Origin: Jatrophihabitans sp.
Lineage (GTDB): Bacteria > Actinomycetota > Actinomycetes > Mycobacteriales > Jatrophihabitantaceae
Assembly: GCA_036399055.1 (NCBI GenBank)
Contig: DASWNX010000042.1
Span: forward strand, 1 to 63,867
Direction of reading: 5' to 3'
Length of the DNA stretch: 63,867 nucleotides
Shown: one piece after another, positions 18,925-29,522 of the stretch
How positions within the stretch are numbered: the first letter of the stretch is position 1
Layout: the number at the start of each line of letters is the position of its first letter
Notes under the pieces: model-generated
What the model saw: the letters and a program-made list of their open reading frames with translations, nothing else
Database searches by the model: none
What the model was told of the DNA's origin: nothing
Program-made: the position numbers and the translations under genes

Positions 18925-20166
18925 CCTTACGTAGTCCAGCGAGTGGAAGCGTTGTGAGACGGCGCGTCAGATGCTCGTACTGTGGCGTTGGCAATGTATC
19001 TTTGAGTAGTGACCATGAGTCAAGGACGCGCTCAGCAGCGTTAGTCGCCCTTGAAATTGCGTTAGCTACGCCGTACTCAGTGACGGCACCCATTCGGTAA
19101 AAACTCCCGGGAGTCACTTCTTCGAACCCTTTTGAGCCATTTAAATTAAGCCCTAAGTTGTCTGCCTTCATATATAGTACCGTAGGAACAACATCGTACA
19201 CTGGGCTCAACCGAGGATTCATTCCATCGGGGTAGGTCATTGCCCAATTTTTGAGGTGGGCATCACCGTTGCCAACGAGAACATTAAGAACGATCCGATC
19301 GATTACTTCGCTTACAGTTTCTAAGCCTGCTAGCCCTGCGGCAACGTTAGCAATCGCTTCAAAATGGTATAATCATACTTCGATCGCTCCCGCGCTGGAG
19401 GTATATCGAGAATTTGTGCAAACTCTTCTGCGTGTACTCGCCGCCCATCTTCTGAACGGTCGAATCGAGCCACCGCAAACGACAGCCGGTTGCTTACTTC
19501 CGCCCACTCTCCGAGACCCTTGACCTCACGTGCAGATAACAGCTGTACCTGTGGAATTTGAATACCAACTGCCCCAGCAAGCGTCATAGCAGCGAACTCT
19601 GCTTCGGGGACGCCTTGAAAGCCAGGTCGACCATCCGGAAGCTTCAGAATCATATTGCCAGCCGTACCAGAAACCGGAACGGTTAAGCCACGTGCAGATT
19701 TATGGATCGAAAATTTCATCTGTAAGCCGGCGAGACTAAATTTAAGCACAGGATCAACGCCCAGTGCCTCTTCATCCTCAGCTTGAACTGCCGGGGCCTC
19801 TGTCGCAGAATCCGAGTTCCAAGGAGCTACACGGACAGCTCCCGGCAAGTCTTCACTTCCAAGCGTTGCTAGGAGTTGCCACTCTCTCGTTTCATGGATT
19901 CCAGCTGCATTGGCTACCGCATGTCGGAGCTGGCCTTCTGGCAGGAGGTGGGAAAACCACCGAGGAAGTGCCACGTGACTACTTGGCCTCCAGCTAACGG
20001 GGCGATCCTCAAAAATCTGTCCAAGAACTGGACGTCGGGGCTGCGCCCAGTAGGAATCGTCTACCTCAAACCAGTTAGTGTTCTCGCGAGATCGAAGGAT
20101 TCCGACGTCTATCCATTCGCCCGTAGGGCGCTGAAGTTGGACTAACAGCGCATCGACCTTAATCAT
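18920..20166 (-). pseudogene. HipA-family serine/threonine kinase, interrupted by one frameshift
   Basis: Reads as two open frames: 20166-19330 (278 aa) and one ending at 18920. The first has the HipA N-subdomain (RWFSHLLPEGQLR, residues 69-81) and SLAGLQMKFS (144-153). Near the run TTTT at 19361-19364 the frame shifts by one base: beyond it the other frame continues FEAIANVAAGLAGL, then the catalytic segment GNGDAHLKNW and SPVYDVVPT. Restored, the protein would be about 415 residues, normal for HipA. The first open frame alone lacks the kinase active site. Its ATG overlaps the DUF262 stop (ATGA, 20163-20166). No hipB is present. AT-richer codon use suggests transfer. Real mutation, programmed shift and sequence error cannot be separated here. 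Confidence 0.85.
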
Positions 20167-21779
20167 GCAGACTCAGACTTAGGGTCAGGAACGAGAAGAC
20201 TCGAAAGCGGTGGACGTGCATTCATGCCACTAGCGAGCTTGCTGTTCACCCTGGCAACGGTGAGGTCCTGCACATGTGCAGCCCGGTCAGCCAGGAAGCT
20301 GGTTATATCTCCAGCACGCAAAAAGGCTGCGGCCTCCCGAGTAATCGCGTGACTCGCTAGAATTGCATCATCTTCAAACCCAGAGAGAGGCTCCCAGTCC
20401 GGAAGCCAAAAGCCCCGAGCCCCGACATCAGATCGTTTTCGGGGAACCAGGTCACCAACTGCATCTACGCCATACTTACCGAGTGCCGCTGCAACGTCAA
20501 TTGGCTTCCCTGTCGCTGGATCAAGCGGCTTAAGGGACGCTAACGTGATCAGTACCAAACGTGCATTCGCGTTGTCGGTTCTAAAGGGGGATAGCCCCAG
20601 CTCCTCAATTTCCTGATCGCGGATAGGCTCCAAAAGAGCCTTAACAGCTGTGAACTCATCCGGAGCCAAGTGAGGAAGTTTTTTCTTCGGATTTATTGTT
20701 CTTACTGCACGCCTGAGTGTAGGGGTTTGACCACCTTCGCGACCGAAGCCGTGAACCCATCCGCGCCATAACCACCGGGAAAGAAGTTTTTCCACCGACG
20801 GCTCTGGTTCTGAGTGCAAATGGAAGAACGCGGCAAGCACAGGAAGGGGAAAACTTGAGGGCAATAGAAGCTGGTGCACAACACCCTCTGCTTTAAGGAA
20901 CTGAATGCTTCTATCCAGGGCATGTTCGGTCTGTTCATACCAATCCGCTGGATCTTCATCGTCCGCGAACTCTTCATGGATGTCGCGCTGAACGTCTCCT
21001 CCACGCATTGCCAGAAGACTTTGCACTACACGGCTTTCAGGGATCTCACCGAATCCGGTGCGCTGCAGTTCCTGCACAACCGTGGCAGGACTACCCGGCT
21101 GAGACTCGTTAGCAAACAAAGCATGAAATACTTGAGCGCGAGTGATCGGTTTGCCTGCGCTATTCACTCGATCAAAGACTTCGCGGAGCAGCCGCTCGTC
21201 GTTCCCCTCGACGATATAAGCAGGCACTCGATAATCCCGAAGGGCACCGCCTAACTCGTCAGCAAGTTCTAAGTCGCTTTCCTCTAGTTGATCGCCGTGA
21301 CCTCTTAACCAGGCAAGTAGGCTGCGCGATTCAAGGGTCTCGCGTACAGGGATTGAGCGCGGAGGGGGCATCCCCCGGTTCGATCCGACAAACCGCCTGC
21401 GCGCCAAGTCGAAAAACACCTCAAAGCGCTCATCTACGAATAGGGGATCTGGAGAAAGCGCCGCTACTAGAGTTGTGATGCGCTGCTGGCCATCCACGAC
21501 CATGAGTGCGTCACTTGACGCTGGAGCTCTAAGCTGCACACCTCCAAAGGCAATGGACTCAGCCGGCACCTGCTGACGCCATAGCAATAGCGTCCCAATC
21601 GGAAAGCCGCGGTAGATACTGTCGAAGAGACGGCGAACGTCGGCCGCGTCCCACACAAACGATCGCTGAAATCGGGGGACGCGCAGCTTGCCGGTCGAGG
21701 CTAGGTTCAGCAGCCGCGGGATGTCGTACGTCGCCGAGCTCGACATCGACCGATCGAGTGGTGGCGTCGCTACGCTCAT
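20163..21779 (-). CDS. DUF262 (ParB-like/GmrSD-type) domain protein
   Basis: A 538-residue protein with the DUF262 N-terminal domain: RVPRFQRSFVWDAADVRRLFDSIYRGFPIGTLLLW (from residue 33) and the signature DGQQR at 96-100 within MVVDGQQRITTL. DUF262 is a ParB/Srx-like nucleotide-hydrolysing fold found in GmrSD modification-dependent restriction enzymes and many phage-defence proteins. No HNH motif (DUF1524) is evident in the C-terminal half, which is mostly helical. The start is supported by AAGGGA at 21786-21791. It is the first gene of a two-gene unit with hipA (four-base overlap). Lower GC than its neighbours suggests horizontal acquisition. Its function with HipA is unknown. Confidence 0.85.
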   Translation of the reverse strand: MSVATPPLDRSMSSSATYDIPRLLNLASTGKLRVPRFQRSFVWDAADVRRLFDSIYRGFPIGTLLLWRQQVPAESIAFGGVQLRAPASSDALMVVDGQQRITTLVAALSPDPLFVDERFEVFFDLARRRFVGSNRGMPPPRSIPVRETLESRSLLAWLRGHGDQLEESDLELADELGGALRDYRVPAYIVEGNDERLLREVFDRVNSAGKPITRAQVFHALFANESQPGSPATVVQELQRTGFGEIPESRVVQSLLAMRGGDVQRDIHEEFADDEDPADWYEQTEHALDRSIQFLKAEGVVHQLLLPSSFPLPVLAAFFHLHSEPEPSVEKLLSRWLWRGWVHGFGREGGQTPTLRRAVRTINPKKKLPHLAPDEFTAVKALLEPIRDQEIEELGLSPFRTDNANARLVLITLASLKPLDPATGKPIDVAAALGKYGVDAVGDLVPRKRSDVGARGFWLPDWEPLSGFEDDAILASHAITREAAAFLRAGDITSFLADRAAHVQDLTVARVNSKLASGMNARPPLSSLLVPDPKSESA

Positions 21780-21785
21780 AGCTCA

Positions 21786-21791
21786 TCCCTT
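21786..21791 (-). promoter_or_regulatory. Ribosome binding site of the DUF262 gene
   Basis: AAGGGA on the minus strand, six bases upstream of ATG 21779, supporting that start over the internal ATG of residue 12. Confidence 0.6.
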
Positions 21792-22013
21792 CATCGTCAA
21801 CACGTAAGTCTAGTGTTTCACGCCCGCTTGGCGTGGCTTGGGAAGCGGCTACGGGTCAAGCGCCGGCCCTTGCCATAAGCGCTCCCCGGCATGCGCTGCG
21901 ATCAGTTGCAGGGCGTCGGGACAAGAACACGCAACATCACAGCTCGATGACCATAAATCTCTCTGAACCGATCTGAGGCTTCGCATAGGTGACTCGATCA
22001 ATCGAGCTCGTAC
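21792..22013. other. Intergenic region between pnp and the DUF262-hipA unit
   Basis: No gene is visible. It should carry the DUF262-hipA promoter. An inverted repeat AACAC-N9-GTGTT at 21799-21817, 20 bp upstream of the start codon, is a candidate operator but is short and could be chance. The pnp terminator lies just beyond. Confidence 0.4.
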
Positions 22014-22045
22014 AAAACGGGTGCCGGACCGAAGTCCGACACCCG
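22014..22045 (-). terminator. Rho-independent terminator of pnp
   Basis: On the minus strand a 12-bp stem (CGGGTGTCGGAC / GTCCGGCACCCG, one G-T wobble) closes a stable TTCG loop and is followed by TTTTG. It lies 44 bp after the pnp stop. It also marks the boundary between core DNA and the DUF262-hipA segment. Confidence 0.9.
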
Positions 22046-22088
22046 CTTCTATGTAAATCAGATCGTAAGACAGAACAGGCAGCGCTGG

Positions 22089-24341
22089 TTACTCCTCGGT
22101 GGCGCCCGATCCGGCCGGAACCGTCTCGCCGGCGTTGGCGGCGTCATCGGCCACCGGCACCAGGCTGATCTTGCCGCGCTGGTCGATCTCGACGATCTCC
22201 ACCTGCAGCTTGTCGCCGACGTTGACGACGTCCTCGACCTTGCCGATCCGCTTGCCGTTGCCCAGCTTGGAGATGTGCACCAGGCCGTCCTTGCCCGGCA
22301 GCAGCGAGATGAAGGCGCCGAACGCCGCGGTCTTGACCACGGTGCCCAGGAACCGCTCGCCCACCTTGGGCATCTGCGGGTTGGCGATCGCGTTGATCCG
22401 GTCTACCGCGGCGGCCGCGGCCGGCCCGTCCGAGGCGCCGACGTAGATGGTGCCGTCGTCCTCGATGCTGATCTGGGCGCCGGTCTCGTCCTGGATGGCG
22501 TTGATCATCTGCCCCTTCGGGCCGATCACCGCGCCGATCTTGTCCACCGGGATCTTGACCACGGTGACCCGCGGGGCGTACGGGCTCATCTCGTCGGGCC
22601 GGTCGATCGCCTCGGCCATCACGTCCAGGATGTGCAGCCGGGCGTCGCGAGCCTGGGACAGGGCCGCGGCCAGCACCTCGGACGGGATGCCGTCCAGCTT
22701 GGTGTCCAGCTGCAGCGCGGTCACGAAGTCCTTGGTGCCGGCGACCTTGAAGTCCATGTCGCCGAAGGCGTCCTCGGCGCCGAGGATGTCGGTCAGCGCC
22801 ACGTACTCGGTCTTACCGTCGACCGTGTCGGAGATCAGGCCCATCGCGATGCCCGCGACCGGCGCCTTGAGCGGCACACCGGCGTTGAGCAGGCCCAGCG
22901 TCGAGGCGCAGACCGAGCCCATCGACGTGGAGCCGTTGGAGCTCAGCGCCTCGGACACCTGCCGGATCGCGTACGGGAACTCGTCGCGGCTGGGCAGCAC
23001 CGGGATCAGGGCACGCTCGGCGAGCGCGCCGTGCCCGATCTCACGCCGCTTGGGCGAGCCCACCCGGCCGGTCTCGCCGGTGGAGTACGGCGGGAAGTTG
23101 TAGTTGTGCATGTAGCGCTTGGTGCGGCTCGGGCTCAGGGTGTCGAGCTTCTGCTCCAGGCCCAGCATGTTCAGCGTGGTGACGCCCAGGATCTGGGTCT
23201 CGCCGCGCTCGAACAGCGCCGAGCCGTGCACCCGCGGCAGCACCTCGACCTCGGCTGACAGCGTCCGGATGTCGGTGAGGCCCCGGCCGTCGATGCGGAT
23301 CTTGTCGCGCAGCACCCGCTGGCGGATCAGGCTCTTGTTCAGCGACCGGTAGGCGGCGCCGATCTCCTTCTCGCGGCCGGCGAACTGCTCAGCCAGCTCG
23401 GACCTCGCCTGCTCCTTGACGCGGTCCAGCTCGAGCTCGCGGTCCTGCTTGTCGGCGATGGTGAGCGCCGCGGCGGTGGCGTCGCTGTAACCGGCCGTGA
23501 CCGCCTCGAGCACGTCGTCCTGGTAGTCCAGGAACACCGGGAACTCCCGGGTCTCCTTCGCGGCCGCGGCGGCCAGTTCGGACTGCGCCTGGCACAGCGT
23601 GGCGATGAACGGCTTGGCTGCCTCGAGCCCGGCCGCGACGACCTCTTCGGTCGGCTTGGTCGCGCCACCGGCGACGAGGTCGATGGTGTTCTCGGTGGCC
23701 TCGGCCTCGACCATCATGATCGCGACCTCATCGGCGGCGCCGTCGGCGCCCTTGACGACTCGGCCGGCGACCACCATGTCGAAGGTGGCCCGCTCAAGCT
23801 CGGTGTGGGTCGGGAAACCCACCCACTGGCCCTCGATCAGCGCGACCCGGGTGGCGCCGATCGGGCCGTTGAACGGCAGGCCGGAGATCTGGGTGGATGC
23901 CGAGGCCGCGTTGATGGCCAGCACGTCGTAGGCGTGGTCGGGGTTGAGCGCCATCACCGTGATGACGACCTGGACCTCGTTGCGCAGACCCTTGATGAAG
24001 GTCGGGCGCAGCGGGCGGTCGATCAGCCGGCAGGTGAGGATCGCGTCCTCGGACGGGCGGCCCTCACGCCGGAAGAACGATCCCGGAATCCGGCCGGCGG
24101 CGTACATCCGCTCCTCGACGTCGACCGTCAGCGGGAAGAAGTCGAACTGCTCCTTGGGGCTCTTGCCGGCCGTGGTGGCCGACAGCAGCATGGTGTCCTC
24201 GTCGAGATAGGCCACCACCGAGCCCGCGGCCTGCTTGGCCAGCCGGCCGGTCTCGAACCTGATCACGCGGGTGCCGAAGGATCCGTTGTCGATGGTGGCC
24301 ACGGTCTCGGTGATGCCGTTTACGGCGTCGTTTTCGGACAT
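22089..24341 (-). CDS. pnp: Polynucleotide phosphorylase
   Basis: Phosphate-dependent 3'-5' exoribonuclease and RNA-tailing enzyme; actinobacterial members are also called guanosine pentaphosphate synthetase I. The 750-residue protein has two RNase PH domains (first with [32 protein letters not shown]; second with [33 protein letters not shown]-like segments), a KH domain with [10 protein letters not shown], an S1 domain ([31 protein letters not shown]) and a short acidic tail. It follows rpsO, as in most bacteria, 335 bp downstream, and has a strong terminator. Its usual downstream neighbour, the M16 peptidase, is displaced by 8.7 kb. Confidence 0.98.
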   Translation of the reverse strand: MSENDAVNGITETVATIDNGSFGTRVIRFETGRLAKQAAGSVVAYLDEDTMLLSATTAGKSPKEQFDFFPLTVDVEERMYAAGRIPGSFFRREGRPSEDAILTCRLIDRPLRPTFIKGLRNEVQVVITVMALNPDHAYDVLAINAASASTQISGLPFNGPIGATRVALIEGQWVGFPTHTELERATFDMVVAGRVVKGADGAADEVAIMMVEAEATENTIDLVAGGATKPTEEVVAAGLEAAKPFIATLCQAQSELAAAAAKETREFPVFLDYQDDVLEAVTAGYSDATAAALTIADKQDRELELDRVKEQARSELAEQFAGREKEIGAAYRSLNKSLIRQRVLRDKIRIDGRGLTDIRTLSAEVEVLPRVHGSALFERGETQILGVTTLNMLGLEQKLDTLSPSRTKRYMHNYNFPPYSTGETGRVGSPKRREIGHGALAERALIPVLPSRDEFPYAIRQVSEALSSNGSTSMGSVCASTLGLLNAGVPLKAPVAGIAMGLISDTVDGKTEYVALTDILGAEDAFGDMDFKVAGTKDFVTALQLDTKLDGIPSEVLAAALSQARDARLHILDVMAEAIDRPDEMSPYAPRVTVVKIPVDKIGAVIGPKGQMINAIQDETGAQISIEDDGTIYVGASDGPAAAAAVDRINAIANPQMPKVGERFLGTVVKTAAFGAFISLLPGKDGLVHISKLGNGKRIGKVEDVVNVGDKLQVEIVEIDQRGKISLVPVADDAANAGETVPAGSGATEE

Positions 24342-24642
24342 AGGAGTCCGCCTCTCTGTTGGCAGCGCGGTGCGCTGTTACGAGCCGGGCGGAGCGAGTC
24401 ACGCGCACATCGGTGAGCCGAGGGATCTCGGCGGGTGCGGTGCCGGTCTTCGATCGAAGCGCCTGAGCGATGAGGGCCTAGCCCTGGGTTCAGGACGCCA
24501 CTACCGAGGACCGACCTCGTGGAGCCGCACTGTCTTCGGCGCCAACGTGCGGTTGACGCGAGCGCTCAGCTCCGGCATGGGATTCAGTTGTCAAGATCGC
24601 GCAGAGCGGCATTCGGTTGAAGGCGCCCCGCACAACGAGAAC
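24342..24642. other. Intergenic leader of pnp
   Basis: About 300 bp with no supported gene. Open frames here are shadows of low-complexity GC-rich sequence. In other bacteria the pnp leader is a target for RNase III autoregulation; no specific structure beyond the hairpin at 24643 is visible. Confidence 0.4.
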
Positions 24643-24669
24643 GGGAGCCCTGCGATGCGCAGGGCTCCC
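24643..24669 (-). terminator. Perfect hairpin just after rpsO
   Basis: A perfect 12-bp stem, GGGAGCCCTGCG and CGCAGGGCTCCC around a three-base loop, begins 8 bp after the rpsO stop. The downstream minus-strand sequence is only moderately T-rich (GTTCTCGTTGTG). It may be a terminator, an attenuator before pnp, or a processing site. Confidence 0.7.
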
Positions 24670-24676
24670 GGCGGCG

Positions 24677-24946
24677 CTATCGGCGCAAGCCGAGCCGCTC
24701 GATGATCGAGCGGTAACGGTTGACGTCGGTCTTGATCAGGTAGTTCAGCAACCGGCGGCGCTGGCCGACCAGCAACAGCAGGCCACGGCGGCTGTGGTGG
24801 TCGTGCTTGTGGCCCTTCAGGTGCTCGGTGAGGTCGGCGATCCGACGGCTGAGCATGGCGATCTGCACCTCGGCCGACCCGGTGTCGGTGTCAGAGGCGC
24901 CGTACTCGGTGATGAGCTGCTGCTTGACGTCCTTGGTTAGCGGCAC
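24677..24946 (-). CDS. rpsO: 30S ribosomal protein S15
   Basis: Primary 16S rRNA-binding protein of the small subunit platform. The 89-residue sequence is a full S15: [18 protein letters not shown], then [45 protein letters not shown] and [12 protein letters not shown]. Length is exactly that of the family. It lies between ribF and pnp on the same strand, a conserved arrangement. Confidence 0.99.
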   Translation of the reverse strand: MPLTKDVKQQLITEYGASDTDTGSAEVQIAMLSRRIADLTEHLKGHKHDHHSRRGLLLLVGQRRRLLNYLIKTDVNRYRSIIERLGLRR

Positions 24947-25081
24947 GACGCTTCTCCTCGATCTTATGCAGGAACGCCCCGTCGGTTTGACTCACGACAG
25001 GTGATGAACGCAGCTGCTGGCACTCGGCGGCGCGGTGGCCGTCCTAGCGGTGCAAAGTTTAGCAGCCGGGCGCAGGCGCTC

Positions 25082-26032
25082 CTAACCCAGCAACTGCCGG
25101 GTCTGGACGACGTCCTCGGCCATCTGGGCGACCAGGTCCTGGACCGAGTCGAACTTGATCATGCCGCGCAGCCGGCGGACGAACTCCACGCCGAGGTTCT
25201 GGCCGTACAGATCGCCCTCGAAGTCCAACACGAACGCCTCGACCGAGCGGTGCCGGCCCTCGAAGGTCGGGTTGCTCCCGACCGAGATGGCCGCCGGCAG
25301 GGCCGGCATGCCTGCCCTGGTGTTGCCCCACTCGTCGATCTGCACCACCCGGCCGGCGTAGATGCCGTCGGCGGGCACCGCCGCGAACGACGCCGTGCGG
25401 ACGTTGGCCGTCGGAAAGCCCAGGCCCCGGCCACGCTGGTCACCGCGCACCACCACGCCGTCGAGCCGGTGCGGCCGGCCGAGGGCGTGCGCGGCGGCGC
25501 CCAGGTCACCGGCCTCGACGCAGGAGCGGATGTAGGTCGAGGAGATCGGCCGGCCGGCCTCGGCCAGCAGCGTCACACCCTCGGCCTGGAACCCCCAGCG
25601 ACGGCCCAGGTCTGCCAGCATCGCCACATCGCCGGCGGCCTTGTGGCCGAAGCGGAAGTTCTCCCCCACCACCACCGCGTCGGCGTGCAGCTCGGCGACC
25701 ACCGCCTCGTGGATGAACTCCTCAGGGGTGAGCTTGGAGAACTCCAGGGTGAAGGGCAGGAACACCACCACGTCGACGCCGGACTCGGCCGCGAGCTCGG
25801 CCTTGCGGGTGTTGGTGGTCAGCTGGGGCGGATGGCTGCCGGGACGCACCACCTCCGACGGATGCGGCGTGAAGGTCACCAGCACCGTCGGCAGCGACCG
25901 CTCCTGCGCCAGCTGCCGGGCCCGGGCGATGATCTGCTGATGCCCGCGGTGCAGGCCGTCGAAGACCCCGATGGTGGCCACACAGCGACCCCATCCGGCA
26001 GGAATCTCTTCTAGACCACGCCAGCGTTGCAC
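25082..26032 (-). CDS. ribF: Bifunctional riboflavin kinase / FAD synthetase
   Basis: Converts riboflavin to FMN and FMN to FAD. The 316-residue protein has the nucleotidyltransferase N-domain with GVFDGLHRGHQQII (HxGH motif), then VVVGENFRFGHKAAGD and SSTYIRSCVEAGDL, and a C-terminal riboflavin kinase domain with GRGLGFPTANV, GVEFVRRLRGMIKFDS and the GDLYGQNLGVEF segment. Length matches the family. It starts 10 bp after the aroQ stop; truB, its usual upstream neighbour, is not here, so the junction with the aro genes is a local rearrangement. Confidence 0.97.
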   Translation of the reverse strand: MQRWRGLEEIPAGWGRCVATIGVFDGLHRGHQQIIARARQLAQERSLPTVLVTFTPHPSEVVRPGSHPPQLTTNTRKAELAAESGVDVVVFLPFTLEFSKLTPEEFIHEAVVAELHADAVVVGENFRFGHKAAGDVAMLADLGRRWGFQAEGVTLLAEAGRPISSTYIRSCVEAGDLGAAAHALGRPHRLDGVVVRGDQRGRGLGFPTANVRTASFAAVPADGIYAGRVVQIDEWGNTRAGMPALPAAISVGSNPTFEGRHRSVEAFVLDFEGDLYGQNLGVEFVRRLRGMIKFDSVQDLVAQMAEDVVQTRQLLG

Positions 26033-26042
26033 GCAGCGGAGT

Positions 26043-26502
26043 CTATTGGCTCGGCTGCGGCCGGTCAGCGGCGGTCGAGGAAAGCCAGCTCAACGCCAGC
26101 ACGTAGCCTTCCACGCCCAGGCCCGCGATCACCCCGGAGGCCACCGCTGAGACGTGCGAGTGGTGTCGGAACTGCTCCCGGGCGTGGATGTTGGAGATGT
26201 GCACCTCGACCAAGGGCGCGGTGCGGGCCGCGACGGCGTCGCGCAGCACTATCGAGGTGTGGCTCAGGCCGGCCGGGTTGAGCACCACCGGCAGGCGCTG
26301 GTCGGCGGCCTGGTGCAGCCAGCCGATCAGCTCGGCCTCGGCGTCGCTCTGATGGACCTCGACGGCCAGCCCCAGCTCGGCGCCGGCTCGCACGCACAGC
26401 GCCGCGAGCTCCGGATAGGTGGTGCTGCCGTAGATCTCCGGTTCCCGCGATCCCAGCCGGCCCAGGTTGGGACCGTTGAGCACCAGCACCCGGACCGGAC
26501 CC

Positions 26503-26531
<29 letters not shown>
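26043..26531 (-). CDS. aroQ: 3-dehydroquinate dehydratase, type II
   Basis: Dodecameric enzyme of the shikimate pathway that makes 3-dehydroshikimate. From ATG at 26531 the product is 162 residues: [19 protein letters not shown] with the catalytic Tyr of the flexible loop, [15 protein letters not shown], and [17 protein letters not shown] with the catalytic His and lid Arg. A longer frame from GTG 26579 only adds residues encoded by a 52-bp tandem repeat. The start codon lies in the last of three repeat copies, 97 bp from the aroB stop. It is the last aro gene of the run. Confidence 0.95.
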
Positions 26532-28230
<1,699 letters not shown>

Positions 28231-28231
<1 letters not shown>

Positions 28232-29460
28232 CAGAACCCGGTCTCGGCGCCGTCGGGGACCGGCTCGCCCGAGGTGAGCTCGCGCTCGGCGAGGCGGTCG
28301 AGGTAGGAGCGCACGTTGCGGCGGGTCTCGGTGACCGAGTCGCCGCCGAACTTCTCCAGCACCGCCTGCGCCAGCACCAGCGCGACCATCGCCTCGGCCA
28401 CCACGCCGGCGGCCGGCACAGCGCAGACGTCGGAGCGCTGGTTGATCGCCACCGCCGGCTCGCCGGTGGCGACGTCGACAGTGGCCAGCGCCCGCGGCAC
28501 CGTCGAGATGGGCTTCATGGCCGCTCGGACCCGCAGCACCTCACCGGTGCTCATGCCGCCCTCGATGCCGCCGGCTCGGCCCGACCGGCGTCGGACCGCG
28601 CCATCGGAGTCGCGCGCGATCTCGTCGTGCGCGCGCGAGCCGGGGGTGCGGGCCAGCTCGAAACCGTCGCCCACCTCGACGCCCTTGATCGCCTGGATGC
28701 CCATCAGCGCGGCGGCCAACCGGGAGTCCAGCCGGCGGTCCCACTGGATGTGGCTGCCCAGTCCCGGTGGCAGGTGGTAGGCCACCACCTCGACCACGCC
28801 GCCGAGGGTGTCACCGGCCCGCTTGGTCTCATCGATCAGCGCGACCATAGCGGCGCTGGCCTCGGCGTCCAGGCAGCGCACCTCGGAGGCGTCGATCCGG
28901 GCGGCGTCCTCGGGTCGCGGCAAGGTGTCCCAGGACGCCGAGACCGAGCCGATCGAGGTCACGTGGCTGACCAGCTCGGCGCCGAGGCACTGCCGCAGGA
29001 AGTTCTTGGCGACCACGCCCAGCGCCACCCGCGCCGCGGTCTCCCGGGCGCTGGCCCGCTCCAGGACGGGCCGGGCGTCGGTGAGGTCGTACTTCTGCAT
29101 GCCGGCCAGGTCGGCATGGCCGGGCCGGGGCCGGGTCAGCGGCTCGTTGCGGGCCTGGGCTGCCAACACGTCGGCGTCCACCGGGTCCGCGGCCATCACT
29201 GTCTGCCACTTGGGCCATTCGGTGTTGCCGACCCGGACGGCCACCGGGCCGCCCATCGTCACGCCGTGCCGGACGCCGCCGGTCAGCTCCACCTCGTCCT
29301 GCTCGAACTTCATCCGGGCGCCGCGGCCGTAACCTAGCCTGCGGCGGGCGAGGTCCAGGCCGATGTCGGCCGTGGTTATCCGCACTCCGGCGGGCAATCC
29401 TTCGAGGATCGCCACCAGGGCCGGGCCATGGGACTCTCCAGCAGTCATCCAGCGCATCAC
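28231..29460 (-). CDS. aroC: Chorismate synthase
   Basis: FMN-dependent conversion of EPSP to chorismate. The 409-residue protein starts [25 protein letters not shown], and contains [41 protein letters not shown], the [14 protein letters not shown] signature, [14 protein letters not shown] and [14 protein letters not shown]. Length is that of actinobacterial AroC. It is the first gene of the aroC-K-B-Q unit and divergent (62 bp) from the TPR-MobA gene, where its promoter probably lies. Confidence 0.98.
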
Positions 29461-29522
29461 CCGCGAATTGTGTCACCCCGGGCGATGCGGCTCTTCCGGG
29501 GTCCGACCAGCATCATGATGAG

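Noticed and set aside
22014-22045. Hairpin as part of a DUF262-hipA antitoxin RNA
   Set aside because: Stem, TTCG loop and T-run directly after pnp on the same strand fit an ordinary intrinsic terminator.
18840-22088. tRNA-associated genomic island for DUF262-hipA
   Set aside because: No tRNA gene or direct repeat flanks could be found at either edge; only composition supports transfer.
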